A stretch of DNA of 10,976 bases from Candidatus Saccharicenans sp. (GCA_024653405.1 JANLGB010000053.1:1-10976), one strand, 5' to 3'; counted from the stretch's first letter, positions 1-7,146 are shown. Numbers and translations are program-made. The notes: generated by a model not told the origin, from the letters alone.

Positions 1-1
1 G

Positions 2-1138
2 ATAGACGCCGAAAGCGGTTTTCATATCTGGTCGGCTAAGTTTGACCGGAAGTTATCTGGCATCTTCGCCATCCAGGACGAAATTTCTCAAGCCATCGCC
101 GATTCGCTCAAAGTCAAGCTGAGTGCCAGGTCGGTCGAGGCTCTCAAGTCCGGACGGCCCGATAATATGAAGCTCTATGAAGCCTACCTTCAGGGCATGT
201 ATTTCATAAACAGCCGCTATGTCCTGACGTATCAAGAGGAAGATTTTATTAAGGCTATTGAAATGTTTGAGGCGGCCAGGGAAATTGACCCGGACTATGC
301 CCAGATTTACCTGGGCCTGGCCTGGGCCTACTGGCATAAATATTCTCTGACTGTCCGCCAGGAAGACCTGAAGCAGGTAGTCCTGTATGGCGAAAAAGCT
401 TACCAGATTGATCCAGAGTATGCCGGCTCAAACTTGGTCAAAGGTTTCAATTACTTCCTCAGTGGAGAATATGACCAAGCCTTTGAAAAGTATCGCCTGG
501 CCTTGGAGGGAGATCCCAACAGCCATATGGTTTGCATGGGAATAGGATATTCCCTGTCTGAAATTGGGCTGTATGAAACGGCTATTCCCTTTCTTTTAAA
601 AAGCATCGAACTCGCTCCGTTTTATATTTTTTCCAGGACCATTCTGGCCACTTGCTACCGGGGTTTGGGGGAATTCGAGAAGTCTGAACTCTATTTAAAA
701 GAAGCATTAAACTTGTTAAAAGAAGCATTAAACTTGAACCCGCAAAACCCCTTCTGTCTCGGTCATTTGGCGAAACACATGATTCAGGTGGGAAGATACG
801 ATGAAGCCGAGAACCTGCTGGCAGACCTAGAACATGTTGAACCCAGCTTCTGGGATTTGACCGAATATAAAGCCCAGCTCTACGCGGCCAGGGGAGAAAA
901 AGATAAAGCGCTGGCTCTTTCTAAAAGTCCCGTTGTCTATTCTCTGCTCGGGATGAAGGATGAGGCCGAGCAGGCCCTGCAAAAGGAAGTGTCGGAAGGC
1001 GTTCTCTATCCATATATACAACTGGTTAATGACCCTAACTTTAAGAACCTTAGAGACGACCCGCGGTTCGAACAGATCGCAACCCGGGCCAGGCAAATCC
1101 ACGAAGAGTTCCTTAAGAAATATGGAAAATACTTTTGA
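2..1138 (+). CDS. TolB-like/TPR-repeat protein, 5' end outside the window
   Basis: The reading frame is open from base 2, so the gene starts upstream of the window; the Met at 167 is internal. The first ~40 visible residues (DAESGFHIWSAKFDRKL, then IFAIQDEIS) match the end of the TolB-like domain that often precedes TPRs in bacterial Ser/Thr kinases, adenylate cyclases and winged-helix regulators. About 380 residues are visible. They contain several degenerate TPR units with typical helix ends such as 'AREIDPDYAQIYLGLAWAY', 'KSIELAPFYIFSRTILATCY' and 'LNLNPQNPF'. The C-terminus (NLRDDPRFEQI...) is the usual ending of this family. TPRs serve as protein-protein scaffolds; the effector domain, if any, lies off the left edge, so the specific role cannot be told. 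A 7-residue motif is duplicated in tandem inside one TPR (see 695-736). The gene converges on the minus-strand genes to its right. Confidence 0.85.
   Translation: MDAESGFHIWSAKFDRKLSGIFAIQDEISQAIADSLKVKLSARSVEALKSGRPDNMKLYEAYLQGMYFINSRYVLTYQEEDFIKAIEMFEAAREIDPDYAQIYLGLAWAYWHKYSLTVRQEDLKQVVLYGEKAYQIDPEYAGSNLVKGFNYFLSGEYDQAFEKYRLALEGDPNSHMVCMGIGYSLSEIGLYETAIPFLLKSIELAPFYIFSRTILATCYRGLGEFEKSELYLKEALNLLKEALNLNPQNPFCLGHLAKHMIQVGRYDEAENLLADLEHVEPSFWDLTEYKAQLYAARGEKDKALALSKSPVVYSLLGMKDEAEQALQKEVSEGVLYPYIQLVNDPNFKNLRDDPRFEQIATRARQIHEEFLKKYGKYF
695..736 (+). repeat. Perfect 21-bp in-frame tandem duplication inside a TPR
   Basis: Two identical, directly adjacent 21-bp copies (695-715 and 716-736) encode LKEALNL twice. 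The length is a multiple of three, so the frame survives. The canonical TPR spacing fits better with one copy, so the second copy looks like a recent slippage or duplication that lengthens the second helix of this repeat by seven residues, about two turns. An assembly artefact is possible but less likely, because the copies are short and read-spanning. Confidence 0.95.
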
Positions 1139-1167
1139 AACGGGAGGACGCAATATTCAATCCTTGG

Positions 1168-1192
1168 TTTTCTTAATGGCTAATTAAGAAAA
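1168..1192 (+). terminator. AT-rich hairpin downstream of the TPR gene, weak terminator candidate
   Basis: A perfect 10-bp inverted repeat (TTTTCTTAAT / ATTAAGAAAA) encloses a 5-nt loop, 30 nt after the TPR stop codon. The stem has a single G-C pair and no U-tract of standard quality follows. It may help end transcription, but this is a weak call based on position and symmetry only. Confidence 0.3.
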
Positions 1193-1481
1193 ATTAGAGG
1201 CTTATCGTTTTCCCCGACCGGCAGAAATTACTCCGGCCGTAGTTCTCAGGCTGTAATTCATTGAACAAGATACATATAGTCGTATACACATTTCAATAAA
1301 AGATTGAGCCAGCCATAATATTGCTTAAGACCATATTTTGATACCCCAAAAATCGCCTATAAGCCCAGTTGGCGAGGCTGATTTTAAGGTTAACTTATTG
1401 AAAATAAATTAATTCTTATGGTCCGACCCCTTGTCACCCCCCCCACCCCGACCACTTGGCACTCCCCGCAGAGTAGGCCGA
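1193..1481. other. Intergenic stretch without a recognisable gene
   Basis: I see no ORF with recognisable homology on either strand. Notable points are an AT-rich half (1260-1420), a short GGTCCGACC palindrome at 1430-1438, and a run of eight C (1437-1444) followed by ACCCC. Together with the neighbouring TauE relic (1482-1697), this suggests decayed or repeat-derived DNA. Confidence 0.5.
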
Positions 1482-1697
1482 TTATGTAAGCAGAGTATAA
1501 ATTTTATAAGCAGTAACTATCAGAATTAGAATAGCGAAAAGTTGTTTAAGGCGCTTGCCCGGCACGAAGATGCTGGTAAACCGGGCTCCTAAGAAAGCAG
1601 ATACTGCCCCGACCGCCACCAGCACCAGAGTTAAAGGCAGATTCCAGACAGCGGTGCTCAGGTGAGGAATCAGTGCAGAAAATAAGGGTGGACAGAC
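1482..1697 (-). pseudogene. C-terminal relic of a TauE/SafE-like membrane permease
   Basis: Reading the minus strand in one frame from about 1697 to the TAA at 1482-1484 gives ~70 codons without a stop. They have a hydrophobic helix, then the motif GAVSAFLGARFTSIFVPGK, then RLKQLFAILILIV and a final helix. This arrangement (GAxxGA..., PGKxLKxLFA, last transmembrane helix) is typical of the end of the sulfite exporter TauE/SafE family, which is normally about 250 residues with 7-8 membrane helices. Everything N-terminal is missing. The similarity stops near 1690-1706, exactly where the palindrome at 1707-1728 begins, so the breakpoint may be linked to that repeat. The assignment rests on motif recognition only. 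Confidence 0.55.
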
Positions 1698-1706
1698 GGA
1701 AAAGTC

Positions 1707-1728
1707 GGGGACACCTGCAGGTGTCCCC
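1707..1728. repeat. Perfect 22-bp palindrome (REP-like), possible terminator of the M49 gene
   Basis: GGGGACACCTG/CAGGTGTCCCC is a perfect palindrome. It begins 7 nt past the stop of the minus-strand M49 peptidase gene. Read on that strand it forms a 9-bp GC-rich stem with a TGCA loop, followed by GACTTTT, so it can act as an intrinsic terminator. A near-copy occurs at 8213-8243, where no gene on either strand needs a terminator. It is therefore probably also a dispersed repeat; it is preceded on the plus strand by GTC, as in some REP families. Confidence 0.75.
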
Positions 1729-1735
1729 TCTTGTC

Positions 1736-3820
1736 TTACAGGATTGAATATTCCTTTCCGTATTTGAGCATCTGCTTGACGTAATCTTCCGGGTACGAAA
1801 TCTTCACGTCCACGATTTTTCCGTTCTCCAGGACCGGCTCGAGCTCGGGGTTGATGAAGCCGGCATAAGGGGCCAGGTTGAGCTTGCGGTAGCGCTCCAG
1901 CACTTCCTTGTGCAACTCCTGGTCAACTTTAACGCCGTAGGTTTCAACCAGCGCTTTGGCCGACTCATAATCACCCTCGCTGGTGATGCGCTGAATTTCC
2001 CGGAGCAGTTCGCCGTAAAGCTGGCGCAATTTCTGGTAGTCGTGTATCACGAAGTAGGTTTTGCCGTCCTTGGTCACCTTAGAAATCACGTTGTCCGGTT
2101 TGCCCTTTTCATAGACCCAATGCGAGACCAGCGCCCGCGCCCTCATGTGGGCCTGTTCGATGTTCTTGCCTGGTTCAATTCGCACCAGCTGGGTCATAAG
2201 GCCGTTTCGGATTTGCACGTCGTACTCGGCCTTGGCTGCTTCTTCGTTCGGCAGCACGCCCAGTTCCACCATCTTTGGGTCCATGATAAAATAGAGCGCG
2301 AACAGGTCAGCACGCGCCTCTTCAATCGGCGAATGGTAATTCTTGAGGTCTTCGCTCTTCACTCCGGGAAGCAGCTTCCCCGACCCATGCCCTAAGCATT
2401 CATGCAGGTCGGTGTGCACATTGCCAGCGAGTGAGCCGTATTTTTTGATGCGCTCCAGTATTTCCTCGTTGTAGGTAAATTCCGGGCCGAACGGTGAATC
2501 GAGCGACGACTGGTCATAGGCATAAGTGATGTTTTCCAGCGTGACTGATTTAGAACCGTACATCCGGCGGATCCAGTTGGCGTTGGGCAGGTTGATGCCG
2601 ATGGGCGTTGACGGATAGCAATCGCCGCCGAGCATGGCCGCCGTGATAACTTTCGCGCTCACGCCGGTGGCTTTTTCGCGTTTAAACCGCGGGTCGATGG
2701 GGGAGTGGTCTTCAAACCACTGGGCATTGGCCGAGATGACAGCCACCCGCTTGGTGGCTTCTGGGTTCTTGAAGTTGACCAGCGCCTCCCAGGAGGCTTT
2801 CATGCCCAGCGGGTCGTTGTAGACTTCAATGAACCCGTTGACGAAATCAACGACCGATTCGGTGTCCTTTACCCACAGGATGTTGTATTCATCAAACTTC
2901 TTGAGGTCGCCGGTCCGGTAATACTCGACCAGCTTCTCAATGACCTGGCGCTGCAGGTCATTTTCAGCTACGGTGGCCGCCTTTTCCAGCCAGTAGACGA
3001 TTTGTTCAATGGCTGGGCCGTACTTGCCGTCGATGCGGCAAACCTCTTCCATCACCTGGCCGTCTTTTTTCACCACGCGGGAATTAAGGCCGTAGGAGAT
3101 GGGAGTGGGGTCGTTTTTGTCGATGAGGCGGGCGTAATATTCTTCAACTTCTTTTTGGGTTACGCCCTCGTAAAAGTTGACCGCCGAGTTAGCCACCAGG
3201 TCGAACGACGGGTCCTGGCAGACTTTCTTGGTGTCAACCTTCGGGGCGAAAATGATGGGTTTGAGGAAAGCGATGAACTGTTCGAGCGACTGGCCCGGCT
3301 CGAGCGGGAACTTGACGCCTGCGCAACCCTTGATGAGTGACTCAAAATATTCGGGGCTGAATTCAGGCATGATTTTGTCGGTGGAATAATGATGGTGGAT
3401 GCCGTTAGAGAACCACACCCTCTTGGTGTAGACCATGAACTTTTCCCACTCAGGGGTCGTGCGGTCGCCCTGGTAGCCTTCAACTATCGCGTCGAGAGTT
3501 TTGCGGATTTTAAGGTTGTGCTTGTAATTCTGGTCGAAGATGATGTCGCGTCCCCAGAGGGCAGCTTCGCTCAGGTAGTAGATGAGCTCTTTCTGGCGGG
3601 GTGATAATTCCTCAAAACCGGGCACCTGGTAGCGGAGAATCCTGATGTCAGCGAACTGGTCCACCTGCCACTTGAACCCCTGCTTGGCTTCAGCTTTGGC
3701 TTCTGCTTGCAAGGTTTTATTTCCTGACATTGTTTCTTTTGCCTTTTCCGGGCCTTTCTTACACCCGGCAATATACAGAACTACAAACCCAAGCAATAAT
3801 AACGCAACCATTTTCCTCAT
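1736..3820 (-). CDS. Dipeptidyl peptidase III family (M49) zinc metallopeptidase, predicted lipoprotein
   Basis: This is a complete 694-residue protein. Peptidases of family M49 release dipeptides from the N-terminus of oligopeptides. The family signature HExxGH is present as HECLGH (His473, Glu474, His478), and the second motif EEARAD gives Glu501. By analogy with characterised DPP III, His473, His478 and Glu501 bind zinc and Glu474 is the catalytic base. The Cys in HECLGH is the form seen in Bacteroides-type enzymes. The N-terminus has a basic start, a hydrophobic core and the lipobox YIAGC with Cys20, followed by KKGPEKAKE, so the enzyme should be lipid-anchored in the periplasm or outer membrane rather than cytosolic like the human enzyme. 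The start ATG (3818-3820) has an AGGAG-type ribosome site at 3831-3835. The gene seems monocistronic, with a palindrome right after the stop. It probably helps peptide scavenging (inference). Confidence 0.93.
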   Translation of the reverse strand: MRKMVALLLLGFVVLYIAGCKKGPEKAKETMSGNKTLQAEAKAEAKQGFKWQVDQFADIRILRYQVPGFEELSPRQKELIYYLSEAALWGRDIIFDQNYKHNLKIRKTLDAIVEGYQGDRTTPEWEKFMVYTKRVWFSNGIHHHYSTDKIMPEFSPEYFESLIKGCAGVKFPLEPGQSLEQFIAFLKPIIFAPKVDTKKVCQDPSFDLVANSAVNFYEGVTQKEVEEYYARLIDKNDPTPISYGLNSRVVKKDGQVMEEVCRIDGKYGPAIEQIVYWLEKAATVAENDLQRQVIEKLVEYYRTGDLKKFDEYNILWVKDTESVVDFVNGFIEVYNDPLGMKASWEALVNFKNPEATKRVAVISANAQWFEDHSPIDPRFKREKATGVSAKVITAAMLGGDCYPSTPIGINLPNANWIRRMYGSKSVTLENITYAYDQSSLDSPFGPEFTYNEEILERIKKYGSLAGNVHTDLHECLGHGSGKLLPGVKSEDLKNYHSPIEEARADLFALYFIMDPKMVELGVLPNEEAAKAEYDVQIRNGLMTQLVRIEPGKNIEQAHMRARALVSHWVYEKGKPDNVISKVTKDGKTYFVIHDYQKLRQLYGELLREIQRITSEGDYESAKALVETYGVKVDQELHKEVLERYRKLNLAPYAGFINPELEPVLENGKIVDVKISYPEDYVKQMLKYGKEYSIL

Positions 3821-4151
3821 TTCCTCACCTCTCCTGTTTTATTTTCATTTGAAACAGTGCTCTATTTTATCAAAAAGAGCAACACAATACATTTTATTAT
3901 TTTTGCCAGGCGCTTAACAGCTACGTCAAGGTTAGCTCTCAAAATGGCCATGGTAAACGCCTTACTATGTTTACCTCGTTTACCTTTAGGCGCTCCCGCC
4001 TTAGTTTAAGATTCCACCCTGGATAATAAGCCTAAAAAGTGTATAAATTCCTGAAAAAGCAATTATAATGAAAAAACCCAGCTTTATATTTTTCTAACTA
4101 AAAAATTCCGAGAAATCTAAGCTTTTAAAAGCTTACAAATATATCCAGAAC
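3821..4151. other. Divergent intergenic region between the M49 gene and the XRE/ImmA gene
   Basis: No coding sequence is recognised. The M49 ribosome site lies at 3823-3835. The middle holds repeated GTTTACC motifs (3952-3984), and the part from ~4020 on is strongly AT-rich, as expected for a promoter zone. The region should carry the M49 promoter on the minus strand, but I cannot place it with confidence. Confidence 0.5.
3952..3984. promoter_or_regulatory. Three-copy GTTTACC motif, possible operator
   Basis: GGTAAAC at 3952-3958 is the inverted copy of GTTTACC at 3969-3975. A further direct GTTTACC follows at 3978-3984, 9 bp from start to start. The cluster lies in the shared upstream region of two divergent genes, about 130 bp from the M49 start. 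Clustered inverted and direct copies are typical of repressor sites, but no regulator can be assigned; chance is possible with 7-bp motifs. Confidence 0.3.
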
Positions 4152-4179
4152 TTGACAAAATATGTAATAATAATAAAAT
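4152..4179 (+). promoter_or_regulatory. Sigma70-type promoter for the XRE-ImmA/IrrE gene
   Basis: A perfect -35 box TTGACA (4152-4157) is separated by 16 bp from TAAAAT (4174-4179), which matches the -10 consensus at 5 of 6 positions, in AT-rich surroundings. Transcription would begin near 4186, leaving a leader of about 70 nt before the ATG at 4255. The only strong purine-rich ribosome-type sequence in the leader (GGGAGG, 4186-4191) is far from the start and can pair with 4237-4246. Confidence 0.65.
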
Positions 4180-4254
4180 TAATTTGGGAGGCAAAAAGCA
4201 GCGCCAAGCATCATGCCCTGATAATTTTTCGCCCCGTTTTGCGTCCTTTATTTA

Positions 4255-5505
4255 ATGAGTTCAAAAATGACAATAACTCAAGAAGAACTTGCTAGAAGGT
4301 TGCGTGAGGCAAGGGAAAGAGCTGGTTTTACTCAGGCCCAGGTCGCTGCGGCCTTAAATCTTGAGCGTCCAATAATAGCTCAAATTGAGGCTGGCAGAAG
4401 AAAGGTTTCGAGCCTTGAGCTGGCAGCCCTGGCCCGGCTCTACGGTCGCTCGCTCCAGAGTTTTTTTGAAGAAGATTCTGAGCCTGATGGGATTTCTTAT
4501 CTCTGGCGGGCTGTCCCCGAACTCCGTCAGGAGCCAAAAATCCAGAAGGCTATCAGTCGCGGGCTCGAAATAATAAACTCTATCCTTGACCTTGAGCATA
4601 AAATGGGTTTTTCGCGGCTGAGTTCCGGGCCTTCTGCCGTCTACTCTAAAAAAATTGATAATGCGTGGGAGGCTATCCAGCACGGGCAGGAAGTCGCCAT
4701 CCAGGAGCGGCGGCGTTTGAATCTGGGAATAGCTCCTATATTTGACCCTGCTGCCATACTTGACAACCAGGGTATTTTAATCCTCGGACTGGAATTGCCA
4801 GTAGGGATTTCCAGTTTTTCCTTTCGCTCTGGTCAGGCTATCGTCTGCGGCATTAATGCCAATGAGCCTTTAGTTCGGCAGCGGTATTCTATTGTCCATG
4901 AATACTGTCATGTGCTCTGCGATTTAAGCGACCTTCCGGCGATTATTTCTCGTTCCGACAAAGGCAAAGATTTAAGAGAAGTTAGGGCCAGTGTCTTTGC
5001 CGCTAATTTTCTTATGCCAGAAGAAGCTGTAAAATCCTTTTTATTTTCTCGGGAAAAGGGGATTGCCTCAAGAGCCCGGACCCAACTCATGGTAAAAGAT
5101 GAGATTGTTCCCTATGAGGCCAGGCGCCCCGAGCAAGCCCTCAAAATAAATTATCTGGATATCTTGCAGATGGCTAATCATTTTGGGGTGAGCGTTGAAT
5201 CCGCCGCCTGGCGGCTTCAAAACCTCGGTTTTATTAGCGAACATGAGCAAAAAGATTTATTAGAGAAAGACAAGAGCGAAGTTGGCAAAGTATTGAAAAA
5301 ATATTTAGGCCGACAGTGGGGCTTTTCCCAGGACCGGGGCCAAAATAAAATAATTTATCAGAACGCCGATGAACGCCTTTTGAACCTGGCGATAGAAGCG
5401 TTCCGTCAAGGTCTAATCAGCCGGAATAAATTGGTTGAGCTACTAAAATTGGCCGGCCTGCCTGAAAATGATATTTTTGAAATTCCCGAAGCCCGCCGCA
5501 CCTGA
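4255..5505 (+). CDS. XRE-family HTH protein fused to an ImmA/IrrE-type metallopeptidase
   Basis: The protein has 416 residues. Residues ~8-66 form an XRE/Cro-like helix-turn-helix (ELARRLREARERAGFTQAQV, then IAQIEAGRRKVSSLELAALA). The middle holds an ImmA/IrrE zinc peptidase domain with HEYCH (His215, Glu216, His219), then ExxAxxFAANFLMP (Glu242 the likely third zinc ligand, residues 242-255). Families of this COG2856 type cleave or antagonise repressors and often act as the regulatory or antitoxin partner in toxin-antitoxin and mobile-element modules. The C-terminal ~100 residues are helical with no known domain. The start is ATG 4255, or the in-frame ATG 4267 just before the HTH; neither has a good ribosome site, and stops at 4219 and 4222 rule out an earlier start. 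The stop is 32 nt before a PIN-domain gene on the same strand, so the two are probably one operon, likely autoregulated through the HTH (inference). Confidence 0.9.
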   Translation: MSSKMTITQEELARRLREARERAGFTQAQVAAALNLERPIIAQIEAGRRKVSSLELAALARLYGRSLQSFFEEDSEPDGISYLWRAVPELRQEPKIQKAISRGLEIINSILDLEHKMGFSRLSSGPSAVYSKKIDNAWEAIQHGQEVAIQERRRLNLGIAPIFDPAAILDNQGILILGLELPVGISSFSFRSGQAIVCGINANEPLVRQRYSIVHEYCHVLCDLSDLPAIISRSDKGKDLREVRASVFAANFLMPEEAVKSFLFSREKGIASRARTQLMVKDEIVPYEARRPEQALKINYLDILQMANHFGVSVESAAWRLQNLGFISEHEQKDLLEKDKSEVGKVLKKYLGRQWGFSQDRGQNKIIYQNADERLLNLAIEAFRQGLISRNKLVELLKLAGLPENDIFEIPEARRT

Positions 5506-5537
5506 CCACTGGGCCTGTTAAATAATTGAGGTCCACC

Positions 5538-6077
5538 TTGGTAAAAGGGGAGATACATTTAATAGTTGATACGAATGCACTCATTGAATTAATCAAGCTC
5601 GACTGGCTTGATATTATATGTAGGTTACCAGGCTACAGGTTTCATTTAGTTAAGGAAGTTTATGACGAGATTATCTGGCCGACGCAAAAAATAGCATTGC
5701 AGAGCGCCATACAGAATAATCTGATAATAGTGGAATCACTCGTTGAAATAGATGAATTGGAACAGTTTTGAAGGTTATCTTCAGTTTTAGATTCAGGGGA
5801 AGCTGCTTCTTTAGTTTATGCGCTTTTCCATAACTATTATTTTCTCTCCGACGAGGACAACAGGGCCTTTATGCGCGAGGTGGGAAGGACTATTGCTTTA
5901 AGGAAGATAAAAAGAACTCCAGAAATCTTACTTGAGGCTATGGGGCTTGAGAAAATTACCCTTTCAGAAATTGATAATAGGATAAAAATTTTAGAAATTA
6001 GGGCATCTACGCCAAGAGATTTTAATGATATTGAACATTTTAAGCGCGTATTAGAAAAAATAAGAGCTATAATTTGA
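5538..6077 (+). pseudogene. PIN-domain RNase (toxin-like, DUF3368-like) split by an in-frame TGA
   Basis: One continuous frame of 180 codons contains a single TGA at 5769-5771. Before it are the first PIN strand with IVDTNALIELIK (Asp11, the first metal-binding acid) and EVYDEI (Glu44). After it are LDSGEAASLVYAL and FLSDEDNRAF (Asp105/Asp107), the GEA and SDD motifs of DUF3368-like PIN proteins. The two halves therefore belong to one nuclease domain that needs both parts for its acidic site. I start it at TTG 5538, which has TGAGGT (5527-5532) 5-6 nt upstream; TTG 5526 is the other option, and a stop at 5523 bars anything earlier. PIN proteins of this sort cut RNA and commonly act as toxins. 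The gene follows the XRE-ImmA/IrrE gene by 32 nt, a pairing seen in TA-like loci. The TGA most likely inactivates it; a sequencing error or readthrough is the alternative. Confidence 0.75.
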
Positions 6078-6108
6078 TATCAGCAATATTTGATAAATAG
6101 CGCTTTCT

Positions 6109-7065
6109 TTACCCCTTAAATACATTCTCATTATGCCAGATTAGCAGCTCTTTTGCTGGGCGGTCCTCAGGTCGGTCAGGGAGCACACTCAAGCTTTTTC
6201 CGTGATATGGATAATAGCTCTTCCCATTTTCAAAATCTTCCTTTAACTTTTTGCTCACCTCAACTCTATATTCTGGAGTTATTGTGATGTAGCCGGTGTC
6301 CATCAACCTATGAAAATCGCTCCTGAGCAGAACTCCGTTATAAACCTCATGTGGTCCGCTCAGGCTGAACGGCTTTATATGCGCAGCTTCCAGGGCCGGA
6401 AGCGAATGTTCGGTAGTTATGGCGCAGGCCCGCTTATAGCTATCTGTGACAATTATCCTGAAGGCAGCCTGACCCAACCTGGGCCGGATTACCGTCTCTT
6501 TCCCATATCTTGCCCTTTCTTCTACAACGCGAGCCGTTTCTGAGCTCAGATAGTCATATTTTTGGGCTCTCCAGGCGATTTGCAAATTATTCATGAGGTA
6601 TCGCCATTCCTCTGAATTCATATTATAGGTTTTCCCTCGGACAATTGACTGATGCCACCCCGGGATTTCGAACCAATATTCGTCGGGGAAAAAGAAAACT
6701 TCGCTTAGAACCACGCACCCGATATGGAAATCTTCTTTCGGATTATCTGGTTTCCTCCTATATTGGGCAATTTTCTGGCGCATTTCCTGAAGGGATGCAC
6801 ACCCATTCCTTTCGCCAAACGTGTCCCAGGCCAGGCTTATTGGCAGCTCTGAATATGAGACAAAAATCCCTCCGCCAGCGATTACGTCCCTTCTCCCTGG
6901 TGCTGCAGACCTATGGAGCTTGAAAAGAAAAAGGTCGCCTTTTTGCAATATCCTTATTGGCTCAGGCGAAGGCAGCCAGAAATTGACTTCATCCTCCGGC
7001 TGATTAATTCGGCTCGCCAAAAACCGATACCATTCGTTGTCTGTGATGCCGACGTATATTTTCAT
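6109..7065 (-). CDS. HNH endonuclease with N-terminal PUA/EVE-like domain
   Basis: The protein has 318 residues. The C-terminal part (about 195-318) is an HNH nuclease of the COG3440 'predicted restriction endonuclease' type: RPRLGQAAFR, Cys214, EAAHIKPFS (His229), YNGVLLRSDFHRLMD (Asn243, His252), and a final LLIWHNENVF. The N-terminal ~150 residues have features of a PUA/EVE-like fold: GDLFLFKL at 43-50, VIAGGGIFVS at 61-70, then LAWDTFGERNG. EVE/PUA-HNH proteins such as VcaM4I read modified cytosine and cut the DNA, so this one may be a modification-dependent restriction enzyme (inference from architecture). The gene converges with the PIN gene; the two stops are 31 nt apart. Its start ATG (7063-7065) has only TAGG directly upstream as a ribosome site. 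Confidence 0.85.
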   Translation of the reverse strand: MKIYVGITDNEWYRFLASRINQPEDEVNFWLPSPEPIRILQKGDLFLFKLHRSAAPGRRDVIAGGGIFVSYSELPISLAWDTFGERNGCASLQEMRQKIAQYRRKPDNPKEDFHIGCVVLSEVFFFPDEYWFEIPGWHQSIVRGKTYNMNSEEWRYLMNNLQIAWRAQKYDYLSSETARVVEERARYGKETVIRPRLGQAAFRIIVTDSYKRACAITTEHSLPALEAAHIKPFSLSGPHEVYNGVLLRSDFHRLMDTGYITITPEYRVEVSKKLKEDFENGKSYYPYHGKSLSVLPDRPEDRPAKELLIWHNENVFKG

Positions 7066-7104
7066 CCTAATTTTTATATTAATTTAGTTAGCCGTAAAAA
7101 ATCA

Positions 7105-7110
7105 ATTATA
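7105..7110 (-). promoter_or_regulatory. Candidate -10 box for the HNH nuclease gene
   Basis: On the minus strand the sequence reads TATAAT, about 40 nt before the start codon, in AT-rich DNA. No convincing -35 box is found at 16-18 bp, so this is a weak or activator-dependent promoter at best. Confidence 0.3.
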
Positions 7111-7146
7111 TTTCATATAGCTTAAACCATGAGACCTTGGCATTAG

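Noticed and set aside
695..736. CRISPR-like or satellite array
   Set aside because: There are only two copies, without spacers, inside a coding frame. No CRISPR array was seen anywhere in the window.
1152..1752. 13-nt inverted match (1152-1164 with 1740-1752)
   Set aside because: One 13-nt match is about what chance gives in an 11-kb window on both strands; one arm lies in the M49 coding end.
1910..3340. Long plus-strand ORFs (1910-2395, 2705-3340) opposite the M49 gene
   Set aside because: They are antisense shadows of a clearly conserved peptidase gene, with no recognisable domain or ribosome site.
5769..5771. TGA in the PIN gene as a selenocysteine codon
   Set aside because: No convincing SECIS-like hairpin follows, and PIN domains have no conserved Cys or Sec at this loop. 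A nonsense mutation is simpler.
5871..6077. Second half of the PIN frame as a separate small gene from ATG 5871
   Set aside because: It is in frame with the first half, and the GEA and SDE motifs lie before this ATG, so a protein starting there would lack the active-site acids. No ribosome site is seen.
6310..7125. Plus-strand ORFs opposite the HNH nuclease gene
   Set aside because: The minus strand carries full HNH motifs over the same region; the plus-strand frames show no domain.
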